DNA from: Sphingomicrobium flavum
GTDB taxonomy: Bacteria; Pseudomonadota; Alphaproteobacteria; Sphingomonadales; Sphingomonadaceae
Direction of reading: 5' to 3'
Assembly: GCF_024721605.1 (NCBI RefSeq)
Contig: NZ_CP102630.1
Location: forward strand, 682,001-746,000
DNA: 64,000 nt
How positions within the stretch are numbered: position 1 is the stretch's first letter; every line of letters begins with the position of its first letter. The translations under genes were made by a program, and so were the position numbers. The notes under the pieces are model-generated. The model was not told the origin of the DNA. It searched no databases and saw only the letters and a list, made by a program, of their open reading frames with translations. Below, in pieces: positions 1-8,375 of the stretch.

Positions 1-1
1 T

Positions 2-934
2 GCCAACGGGCGCACCGAAGGCATTCTGCTCCGCGGCCTGCAGCAGTCCGAAATCCAGACGAACCCGCTGATCGCCGACAATGTCATCGAAGGCGATCTC
101 GCCCAGGTAACGCCGGGAAGCGAGAACATCGCCATCGGCTCGCAGCTAGCCAACGCACTCGGCGCCTATCCGGGTGCGGAAATTGCGCTGATCAGCCCGG
201 AAGGGCGAGCGACCCCGGTCGGTACCGTCCCGCGCATCGTCAGTTACCGCGTCGCCGCCATCTTCGAAGTCGGCATCTTCCAATATGACCAGGCCTATGT
301 GCTGATGCCGATGAGCGATGCGCAGAATCTGCTGATGCTGGGCAATGAAGTGGGCCTTGTCGAAATCGAAATCACCGATCCCGATCGGGTCGGCGAAATT
401 ACCGCTCCTATCAGGCAGGCGGTCGAGGGCAGGGCAGTGCTGGTCGACTGGCGCCAGCTCAACAGCGCGCTGTTCGAAGCTTTGGAGGTCGAGCGTGTGG
501 TGATGTTCATCGTATTGTGCATCATCATTCTCGTTGCCGCCTTCAATATCGCCTCCTCGCTGATCATGTTGGTGCGCGCCAAGCGCCGCGATATCGCCAT
601 CCTGCGGACCATGGGCGCCAGCCGGAAGGGGATGAGCCGCATCTTCATGACCGTCGGCCTCACCATCGGCATTGTCGGCATCGCGCTGGGCGCGCTGCTT
701 GCCGCCATCACGCTCTTCTTCCGCCAGAAGGTGGTCGATTTTGTGCAGCTGATCACGGGACAGGAATTGTGGGATCCCTCGGTCCGCTTCCTGACCCAGC
801 TTCCCGCCCGCACCGATCCGGTCGAGGTCGCGGGCATCATCCTGGTGACCCTGTTGATGGTCTTCTTCTTCACGCTTTTCCCCGCGCGCAAGGCGGCGTC
901 GACCGATCCTGTCGAGGTGCTGCGCTATGAATGA
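2..934 (+). CDS. lolC: Lipoprotein-releasing ABC transporter permease LolC/LolE, 5'-truncated by window edge
   Basis: The reading frame is open from base 2 and runs 310 codons to a TGA, so only the C-terminal three quarters of a protein normally near 415 residues is present. The first part is a periplasmic MacB-like domain. After it come three hydrophobic segments, at about codons 170-190, 215-240 and 275-300, with the typical FtsX/LolC-fold stretch [16 protein letters not shown]. The family forms the inner-membrane part of LolCDE, which releases lipoproteins to LolA. The next gene, lolD, starts 8 bases before this stop, which fixes the assignment to the Lol system. LolC and LolE cannot be told apart here; many alphaproteobacteria have a single fused-type subunit. 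Confidence 0.9.
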   Translation, partial: ANGRTEGILLRGLQQSEIQTNPLIADNVIEGDLAQVTPGSENIAIGSQLANALGAYPGAEIALISPEGRATPVGTVPRIVSYRVAAIFEVGIFQYDQAYVLMPMSDAQNLLMLGNEVGLVEIEITDPDRVGEITAPIRQAVEGRAVLVDWRQLNSALFEALEVERVVMFIVLCIIILVAAFNIASSLIMLVRAKRRDIAILRTMGASRKGMSRIFMTVGLTIGIVGIALGALLAAITLFFRQKVVDFVQLITGQELWDPSVRFLTQLPARTDPVEVAGIILVTLLMVFFFTLFPARKAASTDPVEVLRYE

Positions 935-1601
935 TCTCGTCCTCGATGTGCGCGGCCTCAAGCGCAGCTTCACGCAGGGCGATGTGACGATCCATGTCCT
1001 GCGCGGGCTCGATCTTGCGATCCGCCCGGGCGAAATTGTCGGCCTGCTCGGCCCCTCGGGTTCGGGCAAATCGACACTGCTGCAGGCGGTCGGCCTGTTG
1101 GAAGGCGGCTATGAAGGCTCGATCCGCATTGCCGGCAAGGAAGCCTCGCAGATGGACGGCGATGCGCGCACCGAATTGCGCCGCGATACGCTGGGCTTCG
1201 TTTACCAGTTCCACCACCTGCTGCCCGATTTCGACGCGCGTGAAAACGTCGTCCTGCCCCAGCTGATCGCGGGCGCCGAGCGCGATGTCGCCGATGGCCG
1301 CGCCAGCGAGCTGCTGTCGCGGCTCGGGCTTGCCGACCGGCTCGATCACCGCCCCGCCAAGCTTTCGGGCGGTGAGCAGCAGCGCGTGGCGGTCGCCCGC
1401 GCGCTCGCCAACAAGCCGCCGCTGGTGCTGGCGGACGAGCCCACCGGCAATCTCGACGAGGCGACCTCCGAACGCGTGTTCGCCGAATTTCTCGACTTAG
1501 TGCGCGCCGAAGGCAGCGCCGCGCTCGTCGCCACCCATAACGAACGCCTCGCCGCCCGCATGGACCGCGTCGTTCGGCTGAAGGAAGGTGTGCTGGTATG
1601 A
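927..1601 (+). CDS. lolD: Lipoprotein-releasing system ATP-binding protein LolD
   Basis: This 224-residue ABC ATPase has a Walker A motif (GPSGSGKST, about residues 42-50), a Q-loop ([11 protein letters not shown]), a signature motif ([15 protein letters not shown]), a Walker B motif ending [10 protein letters not shown] and an H-loop (ATHNE). Its length is normal for LolD. The family powers extraction of outer-membrane lipoproteins from the inner membrane with LolC/E. The ATG overlaps the permease gene by 8 bases, and the stop overlaps the following peroxidase start by 4 bases (ATGA), so the three are probably one transcript with coupled translation. MacB-type ATPases are related, but the adjacent permease supports LolD. 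Confidence 0.94.
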   Translation: MNDLVLDVRGLKRSFTQGDVTIHVLRGLDLAIRPGEIVGLLGPSGSGKSTLLQAVGLLEGGYEGSIRIAGKEASQMDGDARTELRRDTLGFVYQFHHLLPDFDARENVVLPQLIAGAERDVADGRASELLSRLGLADRLDHRPAKLSGGEQQRVAVARALANKPPLVLADEPTGNLDEATSERVFAEFLDLVRAEGSAALVATHNERLAARMDRVVRLKEGVLV

Positions 1602-2080
1602 CCGACATCTACACCATCCCCGTGACCAAGCCCGGGGGTGAGCAGACCACGCTGGCCGACCATCAGGGCAAGGTGCTGCTGATCGTCAATACGGCCTCCA
1701 AATGCGGCTTCACCCCGCAATATGACGGGCTGGAGCAATTGCAGAAGGACTATGGCCCGCGCGGCTTTTCCGTACTGGCCTTCCCCTGCAACCAGTTCGG
1801 CGGGCAAGAACCCGGATCGGACGAGGAAATTTCGGGCTTTTGCGCCACCAATTTTGGCACCAGCTTTCCTTTGTTCGCCAAGGTGGACGTCAATGGCGAT
1901 GCCGCCGCGCCGCTGTTCAAACATGTGAAGAAGGAAGCGCCCGGCCTGCTCGGATCGACCCGGCTCAAGTGGAATTTCACCAAATTCCTCGTCGATCAGA
2001 AGGGGCTGGTGGTCGAACGCTACGCGCCGACGACCGAGCCTGCCGCTATCGCGAAGGATATCGAAAAACTGTTGGGATAG
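1598..2080 (+). CDS. Glutathione peroxidase (cysteine type)
   Basis: This 160-residue thioredoxin-fold protein contains [12 protein letters not shown] with the peroxidatic Cys36, then [12 protein letters not shown], which supplies the conserved Gln, and [10 protein letters not shown], which supplies the catalytic Trp and Asn. It uses Cys, not selenocysteine. The family reduces hydrogen and lipid hydroperoxides; bacterial Cys forms often take electrons from thioredoxin rather than glutathione. There is no signal peptide, so it is cytoplasmic. The ATG overlaps the lolD stop by 4 bases. The link with lipoprotein export looks positional only. Confidence 0.92.
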   Translation: MTDIYTIPVTKPGGEQTTLADHQGKVLLIVNTASKCGFTPQYDGLEQLQKDYGPRGFSVLAFPCNQFGGQEPGSDEEISGFCATNFGTSFPLFAKVDVNGDAAAPLFKHVKKEAPGLLGSTRLKWNFTKFLVDQKGLVVERYAPTTEPAAIAKDIEKLLG

Positions 2081-2092
2081 GGGGAATTGTCC

Positions 2093-2611
2093 ATGATCAC
2101 GCTGCTAGCTGCCGCTTTGCTGGCCCAGGACGCCCAACCCGCAACCCCGCCCGCGCCGCCACCTCCGCCCTGTGAGAGCGAGGCCCATCAGGCCTTCGAT
2201 TTCTGGGTCGGCGAATGGGAGGTGACGCCCAACCAGGACGGCGCCGCCAAGGCCGCCGACAGCAAGATCGAGAAGCTCTACCGCGGCTGCGCCGTGCGCG
2301 AGAATTGGATGCCCTTGCGCGGAGCCGGAGGCGGCAGTCTCAACAGCCTTCGCCCCGATGGCCTGTGGCACCAGCGCTGGGTCGGCTCGGGCGGCGAGAC
2401 CGTCGATTTCGTCGGTGGGCCGGTGGGCGAAAATGTGATGGTTTTGCAGGGCTATTGGCGCGGCGCTGCCGGCCCCGGCAGCAATCCGCTGGTGCGGATG
2501 ACCTATACGCTGCGTGAAGACGGTTCGGTGCGCCAGCATGGGGAACAGTCGCTCGATCATGGCCTGACTTGGGGGGCCAGCTTCGACCTCATCTACCGTC
2601 GCAAAAATTAG
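2093..2611 (+). CDS. Secreted protein of DUF1579-like type, function unknown
   Basis: This is a 172-residue protein with a short hydrophobic leader (MITLLAAALLAQD), a proline-rich linker (PPAPPPPPCES) and a domain opening FDFWVGEWEVTP, which resembles DUF1579-like beta-barrel proteins. The start was chosen at ATG 2093 because a GGGGAA ribosome site ends 6 bases upstream; an in-frame TTG at 2087 lies too close to that site. It follows the peroxidase gene closely and may share its transcript. No catalytic residues can be named. Export is inferred from the leader only. Confidence 0.7.
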   Translation: MITLLAAALLAQDAQPATPPAPPPPPCESEAHQAFDFWVGEWEVTPNQDGAAKAADSKIEKLYRGCAVRENWMPLRGAGGGSLNSLRPDGLWHQRWVGSGGETVDFVGGPVGENVMVLQGYWRGAAGPGSNPLVRMTYTLREDGSVRQHGEQSLDHGLTWGASFDLIYRRKN

Positions 2612-2672
2612 TTGGGGATAAGTCGGCCCGCGCGCCTTTTCAGGCGGGTCGAGCCGCGCCATAGTGCCCCGC

Positions 2673-5600
2673 ATGGTCTATGTCCCGCTGCGCATCTTTT
2701 CCTCCTTCACCATGCTGGAAGGGGCGATCGAGCCCAAGGCCATTGCGTCTCTCGCCAAGGAACTGAATTTCCCCGCCGTCGGCGTTGCCGATCGCAACGG
2801 GCTTTATGGCGCGATGGGCTTTTCCGATGCCTGCATCAGGGAAGGCGTGCAGCCAATCATCGGCACGCTGCTGGGCGTCAAACGGCCTACGGGGATGGGG
2901 CAGGGGGACGAGATGGATTGGCTCGCCCTCTATGCGCAGGACGAGGCGGGCTATGACAATCTGTGCAAGCTGGTTTCCGCCGCACATTTGGATCGCCCAG
3001 TCCATGATGTGCCGCACGTCACGCTCGATTTCCTGTTCCAGCATAATATCGGGCTGATCGCACTGAGTGCAGGCAGCGAAGGCGCGATTGCGCGCCTCTA
3101 TGCCGATGGCCAGGCCGACAAGGCGGGCGACTATGCGCGCAAGGTGGCTGCCGCTTTCGAAGGCTGCTTCTATATCGAGCTGTCGCGCCGCGGCGATCCG
3201 ATCGAGGAAGCGGCTGAGGAAGCACTAATCGACCTCGCTTACGCCGAGGGCTGGCCACTGGTCGCGACCAATCCCGCGCAATACGACAAGCCCGATTTCC
3301 ACGCCGCCCATGACACTATGCTGTGCATCGCCGGATCCACCTATGTCGAAAATGGCGACCGCAAGACGAGCTCGCCCGAAGCCTGGCTCAAGCCCGCTGC
3401 GATCATCGAACAACTGTTTGCCGACCTGCCCGAAGCCATCACCAATTCCGGCGTGATCGCACAGCGCTGCGCGGTGCGCAGTCCCAAGCGCCGCCCGATC
3501 CTGCCGACCATGTCGGCGGACGAGGATGACGCGCTCAAGAAGGCCGCGCATGAGGGGTTGGAAAAGCGCATCGCTGCCAAGGCGGAGGAAGAGAAAGCGC
3601 CCTATCGCAAACGGCTCGATTATGAGCTGGATATCATCGCGCGCATGGGCTTTTCAGGCTACTTCCTGATCGTTGCCGACTTCATCCAATGGGCCAAGGA
3701 TAATGACATTCCGGTGGGCCCGGGGCGCGGCTCGGGCGCAGGCAGTGCGGTCGCCTGGGCGCTGCTCATCACCGATCTCGATCCGCTCGAGCTCGACCTG
3801 CTGTTCGAACGCTTCTTGAACCCCGAACGCGTGTCGATGCCCGACTTCGACATCGATTTCTGCGAAACCCACCGCGACAAGGTCATCTCCTATGTGCAGG
3901 AGAAATATGGCCGGGATCGCGTGGCGCAGATCATCACTTTTGGGCGCTTGAAGGCGCGCGCCGTCCTCAAGGATACAGGCCGCGTGCTGCAGATGAGCTA
4001 TGGCCAGGTCGATCGCCTCGCCAAGCTGGTGCCCAACCTGCCTGCCGATCCGTGGGACCTGAAACGCGCATTGAACGGCGTGTCCGAACTCGCCGCCGAA
4101 GTGAAGAACGATCCCGAGGTCAGGAAGCTGTACGAACTGGCGATGAAGCTGGAAGGCCTGCCGCGCCACAGCTCGACCCACGCCGCGGGCGTGGTGATCG
4201 GCGATCGCCCGCTCGACCAGCTCGTCCCGCTCTACCGCGATCCGCGTTCCGACATGCCGGTGACCCAGTTCGACATGAAGCATGTCGAGCAGGCCGGGCT
4301 GGTGAAATTCGACTTTCTTGGCTTGAAGACGCTGTCCGTCCTCAAGGAAGGCCAGCGCCTCCTCAAAAAGCGCGGGATCGAACTGGATTATAGCGCGCTC
4401 CCCTGGGACGACGAGCAGGTCTATGCCCTGATGCAGCGCGGCGACACGGTCGGCGTCTTCCAGCTGGAATCCGAAGGCATGCGCCGCACGCTGGCCGCCG
4501 TCCGCCCCACCAGCTTTGGCGACATCATCGCGCTCGTCTCGCTCTATCGCCCCGGTCCGATGGACAATATCCCGCTGTTCGGCGACCGCAAGAATGGCCG
4601 CGCCGACCTGGCCTATCCGCACCCCATGCTCGAGGATGTGCTGAAGGAAACCTACGGCATCTTCGTCTACCAGGAACAGGTGATGCAGGCCGCGCAGGTG
4701 CTGGCCGGATACAGCCTTGGCGATGCAGATTTGCTGCGCCGCGCCATGGGCAAGAAGATCCAAAAGGAAATGGATGCGCAGCGCGAACGCTTCGTCTCCG
4801 GCGCGGCGAAGAATGGTATCCCTGCGCAAAAGGCCAACGAACTGTTCGACTTGATCGACAAGTTCGCAGGCTATGGCTTCAACAAATCGCACGCTGCAGC
4901 TTACGCGCTGGTCGCCTATCACACGGCTTATCTGAAGGCGCATTATCCCGCAGAATTCTACGCCGCTTCAATGTCTTACGATATGAACCTCACCGACAAG
5001 CTCGGCCATTTCGTGGAGGATGCGCGGCGTTCGGGTGTCGAGGTGCTGCCCCCCGATATCAACCATGCCTGCGCCGATTTTGACGTGCAGGACGGTAAGG
5101 TCCGCTATGCCTTGGGGGCGCTGAAAGGCGTCGGCGAAAAGGCGATGGACCTGCTGGTTGAAGAGCGCACGGCCAATGGCCCGTTCGACAGCCTTGAAGA
5201 TTTCGCCGGTCGGATCGATCCCAAATGGCTCAACCGTCGACAGCTGGAGGGGCTGGCAGCCGCGGGCAGCTTCGATGCCATCAATGACGACCGCGCCAGC
5301 GTGCATGCGGGGGCGGAGACCATCTTGCGCCATGCCCAACAGGCCGCAGGCGAACGCGAAAGCGGGCAGGTTGCTTTGTTCGGTGGGGATGACAGCGCCG
5401 ATATCGCCACCATCCGCCTGCCGCAGGCACAATGGACGGTGGCCGAGCGGATGACCGCGGAAAAGGACGCCTTCGGCTTCTATTTCTCCGCACACCCTGT
5501 GGACGCGCAGCGGCATCTGCTCGCCGCGCACAAGGTCAAGCAGTTTGGCGAACTGGGCGCCATGCCCGCCGCTGCTGAGGGAGCACGCACACAGACAATG

Positions 5601-6119
5601 ATGGCCGGGATGGTCGAGGAAGCGCGTTGGCGCACCTCGCAGCGCGGTCGCCGCTACATGATGGCGACGCTGAGCGACCCGTCCGGCCAGTTCACCGCCA
5701 TGGCCTTTGACGACATGGCCTGCGAAGCCGTGGAGGAAGCCGCCAAATCAGGCGAATGCGGCCTCATCACCGCCGAACTGGATCGCAAGCCGGGCGAAGA
5801 AGAACCGCGCGTCACCATCAAACATTTCAAGCCCCTATCGCAGATCGCGGAGACGCAGCGGCTGAAGCTGGATATCCGACTGGTCGATGCTGCGGCATTG
5901 CCGCTCATCGCCGAAGTGCTGGAGCGCGGGGGCAGGGGCGTGGTGCGGATCACGGTGCCGATCGATGGCCGCCGCGATGCAATGCTGCTCATCGGACGCG
6001 ATTTCATCCTCGATGCCGATGTCGCCGACAAATTGACGCGCCTGCTCGGCGAGGATGCGGTCGAACTGGGGGCCGACACGCCGGCAAGACCGACGCTGGC
6101 CTACTCCGCCGCGGGCTGA
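2673..6119 (+). CDS. dnaE: DNA polymerase III alpha subunit
   Basis: This is the replicative polymerase subunit, 1148 residues if started at ATG 2673. The N-terminus YVPLRIFSSFTMLEGA opens the PHP domain. The polymerase core holds GPGRGSGAGS and MPDFDIDF, with catalytic-type aspartates at about residues 391 and 393. HSSTHAAGVVI, GVFQLES and GYGFNKSHAAAYA follow, and an OB-fold region lies near the C-terminus. A GTG at 2664 is an alternative start adding three residues; neither has a strong ribosome site. The length and motif order are those of DnaE1, not the mutagenic DnaE2. The last 19 bases overlap the convergent mtgA gene. Confidence 0.97.
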   Translation: MVYVPLRIFSSFTMLEGAIEPKAIASLAKELNFPAVGVADRNGLYGAMGFSDACIREGVQPIIGTLLGVKRPTGMGQGDEMDWLALYAQDEAGYDNLCKLVSAAHLDRPVHDVPHVTLDFLFQHNIGLIALSAGSEGAIARLYADGQADKAGDYARKVAAAFEGCFYIELSRRGDPIEEAAEEALIDLAYAEGWPLVATNPAQYDKPDFHAAHDTMLCIAGSTYVENGDRKTSSPEAWLKPAAIIEQLFADLPEAITNSGVIAQRCAVRSPKRRPILPTMSADEDDALKKAAHEGLEKRIAAKAEEEKAPYRKRLDYELDIIARMGFSGYFLIVADFIQWAKDNDIPVGPGRGSGAGSAVAWALLITDLDPLELDLLFERFLNPERVSMPDFDIDFCETHRDKVISYVQEKYGRDRVAQIITFGRLKARAVLKDTGRVLQMSYGQVDRLAKLVPNLPADPWDLKRALNGVSELAAEVKNDPEVRKLYELAMKLEGLPRHSSTHAAGVVIGDRPLDQLVPLYRDPRSDMPVTQFDMKHVEQAGLVKFDFLGLKTLSVLKEGQRLLKKRGIELDYSALPWDDEQVYALMQRGDTVGVFQLESEGMRRTLAAVRPTSFGDIIALVSLYRPGPMDNIPLFGDRKNGRADLAYPHPMLEDVLKETYGIFVYQEQVMQAAQVLAGYSLGDADLLRRAMGKKIQKEMDAQRERFVSGAAKNGIPAQKANELFDLIDKFAGYGFNKSHAAAYALVAYHTAYLKAHYPAEFYAASMSYDMNLTDKLGHFVEDARRSGVEVLPPDINHACADFDVQDGKVRYALGALKGVGEKAMDLLVEERTANGPFDSLEDFAGRIDPKWLNRRQLEGLAAAGSFDAINDDRASVHAGAETILRHAQQAAGERESGQVALFGGDDSADIATIRLPQAQWTVAERMTAEKDAFGFYFSAHPVDAQRHLLAAHKVKQFGELGAMPAAAEGARTQTMMAGMVEEARWRTSQRGRRYMMATLSDPSGQFTAMAFDDMACEAVEEAAKSGECGLITAELDRKPGEEEPRVTIKHFKPLSQIAETQRLKLDIRLVDAAALPLIAEVLERGGRGVVRITVPIDGRRDAMLLIGRDFILDADVADKLTRLLGEDAVELGADTPARPTLAYSAAG

Positions 6120-6979
6120 TCGGCAGGCGGGGGCGGGGGTTCCTCTGCCGGAACGGTCGCGTCGTCCAGTTCCGGCGGCATGGGCAGCGGCACCGGTTCC
6201 GGCTGTTCGGGCGCGATCTCCGGTTCCGCCTGTTCAGGCGCTGGCGCGCTGCGCGGCTGCGGCGGTTCCGGGCGCTTCTCCAATGATCGGGACGGTTCGG
6301 TCTCACCAGTAGGATAGACGCAGGCATCCAGCCCATCGCGCGCCACCACCCCCATCCGCGCTGCAATGGTTGATCCATAACGCGCAGTGAAGCCGGAAGG
6401 GTTACGCCCCGGTCGTTCCTTGGGCAGCGGCAGCACGGCGGCGATGGCGGCGGCCTCGCGCTGGCTCAGCTGGCCCGCGCCCTTGTCGAAATAGCGCTTT
6501 GCGCCTTCTTCCACGCCATAGGTGCCGATCCCCGTCTCCGCGACGTTGAGATAGACTTCCATGATCCGCCTTTTTCCCCACATTTTTTCAATGAGGAAAG
6601 TGAAATAGGCCTCCACGCTTTTGCGAAAATAGCCGCCGCCCTGCCAAAGGAAGACGTTTTTGGCGGTCTGCTGCGAAATGGTCGATCCACCGCGAATCCG
6701 TCCGCCGCGCGCATTGCGTTCGCGCGCTTTCTCGATCGCTTCCCAGTCAAAGCCGTCATGGCTGCAAAATTTGCTGTCTTCGGCGGCGATCACCGCGCGC
6801 ACCATGTCGCGGTCGATATTTTCGAGCGGCTCCCAGTCGCGGGTGATGCTGTTCTCGTCCATCACCATCGTCGCGGTCCAGTAGACCGGCACGAAGCGAT
6901 AGAAGCCTACCATCACGATCGACGACACGAACAGCAACAGCCCGATCCAGAAGGTCCATTTGAAGAGCTTGCGCAGCAT
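6101..6979 (-). CDS. mtgA: Monofunctional biosynthetic peptidoglycan transglycosylase
   Basis: This 292-residue glycosyltransferase-51 protein has one membrane anchor at about residues 12-32. The catalytic Glu lies in AVIAAEDSKFCSHDGFD, and the second family motif is GGSTISQQTAKNVFLW. The family polymerises lipid II into glycan strands on the periplasmic side. After the catalytic domain ends near residue 225 there is an unusual Pro/Glu/Ala-rich tail of about 65 residues, most likely disordered. That tail is what overlaps the dnaE 3' end by 19 bases. Typical MtgA proteins end soon after the GT51 domain, so the tail may be a lineage-specific extension. Confidence 0.93.
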   Translation of the reverse strand: MLRKLFKWTFWIGLLLFVSSIVMVGFYRFVPVYWTATMVMDENSITRDWEPLENIDRDMVRAVIAAEDSKFCSHDGFDWEAIEKARERNARGGRIRGGSTISQQTAKNVFLWQGGGYFRKSVEAYFTFLIEKMWGKRRIMEVYLNVAETGIGTYGVEEGAKRYFDKGAGQLSQREAAAIAAVLPLPKERPGRNPSGFTARYGSTIAARMGVVARDGLDACVYPTGETEPSRSLEKRPEPPQPRSAPAPEQAEPEIAPEQPEPVPLPMPPELDDATVPAEEPPPPPADQPAAE

Positions 6980-7016
6980 GGCCCGTTGCTAGTCCTTCCG
7001 CCCCGCCCGGTCGAGC

Positions 7017-8225
7017 CTATTTGTCCTTGGCCGCCGCCAGTACGTCGCGCAGCTGGTCCTCGGGCAGCGCCTTGACCAGGATGCCGTTGGCGCCCTCCAT
7101 GTCCTCGGCCGCTACCATGGCGTTGATGATCGCTTCCTCGGTCGCCTCGATCGTGGCGTTGAACAGGATGGACAGATTGTTGTTGGGCCAGGCGGTCAGC
7201 CCTTGGCCCAGCGCATTTTCGGACATTTTGCCGCTATTGGCGGTGGAAAAAGCGATGAAGATGTCGCCTGACCCGTCGCTGGCAATCCCGCCAATCCGCC
7301 CGATGGCGAGCGAGGGGCGCTTGGCGATGCGGTTGAGCTGGTGCGGCAGCAAGGGTGCGTCGGTCGCGATCACGACGATGATCGACCCGTCGCCCGAACG
7401 CTCGCCGCCTTCATTACCTTCGGCGCAGGCGGGGATTTCGGCCAGCCAGCCATCGTCGATCGAAGGATCGGTGCGGCAGATGCGCGCTTCTTCGGTCATG
7501 CTGCGCACATCGACGCCCGCTACCGTGCGCATGGCGCGGTCGCCGCCATAGTTGCACTGCACCAGCACGCCCACCGTATAGCGTCCGCCCTGCGCTTCGA
7601 TCACGCGCGAGGAGGTGCCGATGCCGCCCTTGAAGCCGTTGCAGATCATGCCCGTGCCGCCGCCGACATTGCCTTCGGCAACCTTGCCGCTTTTGGCCGC
7701 CGCCAGCGCGCCCAGCGCATGATCCCGGGTCACATGATAGCCATTGAGGTCGTTGAGCATGCCATCTCAGGTTTCCGCCACGATCGGCGCATGCCAGTCG
7801 GCGGTCCAGCCGCTGTCGACCATCCATTTGACTGCCGCATCGCGCACCACGCCCACGCTATGCGTATTGGTGATCATGATCGGCCCGTCGACCATGCCGC
7901 GCTCCTGCAGCCAGGTCGTGCCCGTCATCTCGCCCGACGCGTTCAAGGTGAACCAGCCGCCAAAAACCGGCTCGGTCGATGCCTTGCCGCGCGGGTGGAT
8001 GGCGGTCACCCCGGTGCGGATCGGCCCTTTGCCGGGCTCGACCTTTCCGTGTCCCTCGATCAGCGTGACATGGCCCACTTCCACCCCAGCCACATCGGTG
8101 ATGGCGTTGTTGGGGCCGGGCATGCCGTCAAAATCGGCGCCCAGGTCGCGCGCGCGAACATCCTGCGCGGCGGCAGGTTGGCACAGCGCCGCCATCGCGG
8201 CCGCAAGGATCATCGCTCGTGACAT
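7017..8225 (-). pseudogene. P1-family (DmpA-type) peptidase gene interrupted by one in-frame TGA
   Basis: The gene starts at ATG 8225 with a signal peptide ([20 protein letters not shown]) and reads through clear P1-family sequence, including PGPNNAITDVAGVEVGH and PIMITNTHSVGVVRDA. It then meets a TGA at 7767-7769. The same frame resumes at once with DG, then LNDLNGYHVTRDHALGAL, GNVGGGTGMICNGFKGG and IGTSS, the region of the self-cleavage nucleophile. It runs on to a stop at 7017. Family members usually have Trp or another aromatic here (ET-W-DG), so TGG to TGA is the simplest change. The full frame is 403 codons. DmpA-type enzymes are secreted aminopeptidases that self-cleave into alpha and beta chains. 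A sequencing error is possible. Confidence 0.82.
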
Positions 8226-8375
8226 GAAACACCCCCATTTGCTGCGCAGCACGGACCGGCCGCCTGTTGGCGCCACGCTAATCCAGCGCATGAGGCAAGG
8301 AAATCCCTTAAAAGAGGCGCAGTCACGGGCCCGCTTTCTCTTGCCGCGATGCAGCATGGGCTCTACATCGCCCCC

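Noticed and set aside
7764-7772. Selenocysteine reading of the TGA in the P1 peptidase gene
   Set aside because: No SECIS-like hairpin is evident just downstream, and the family does not use selenocysteine.
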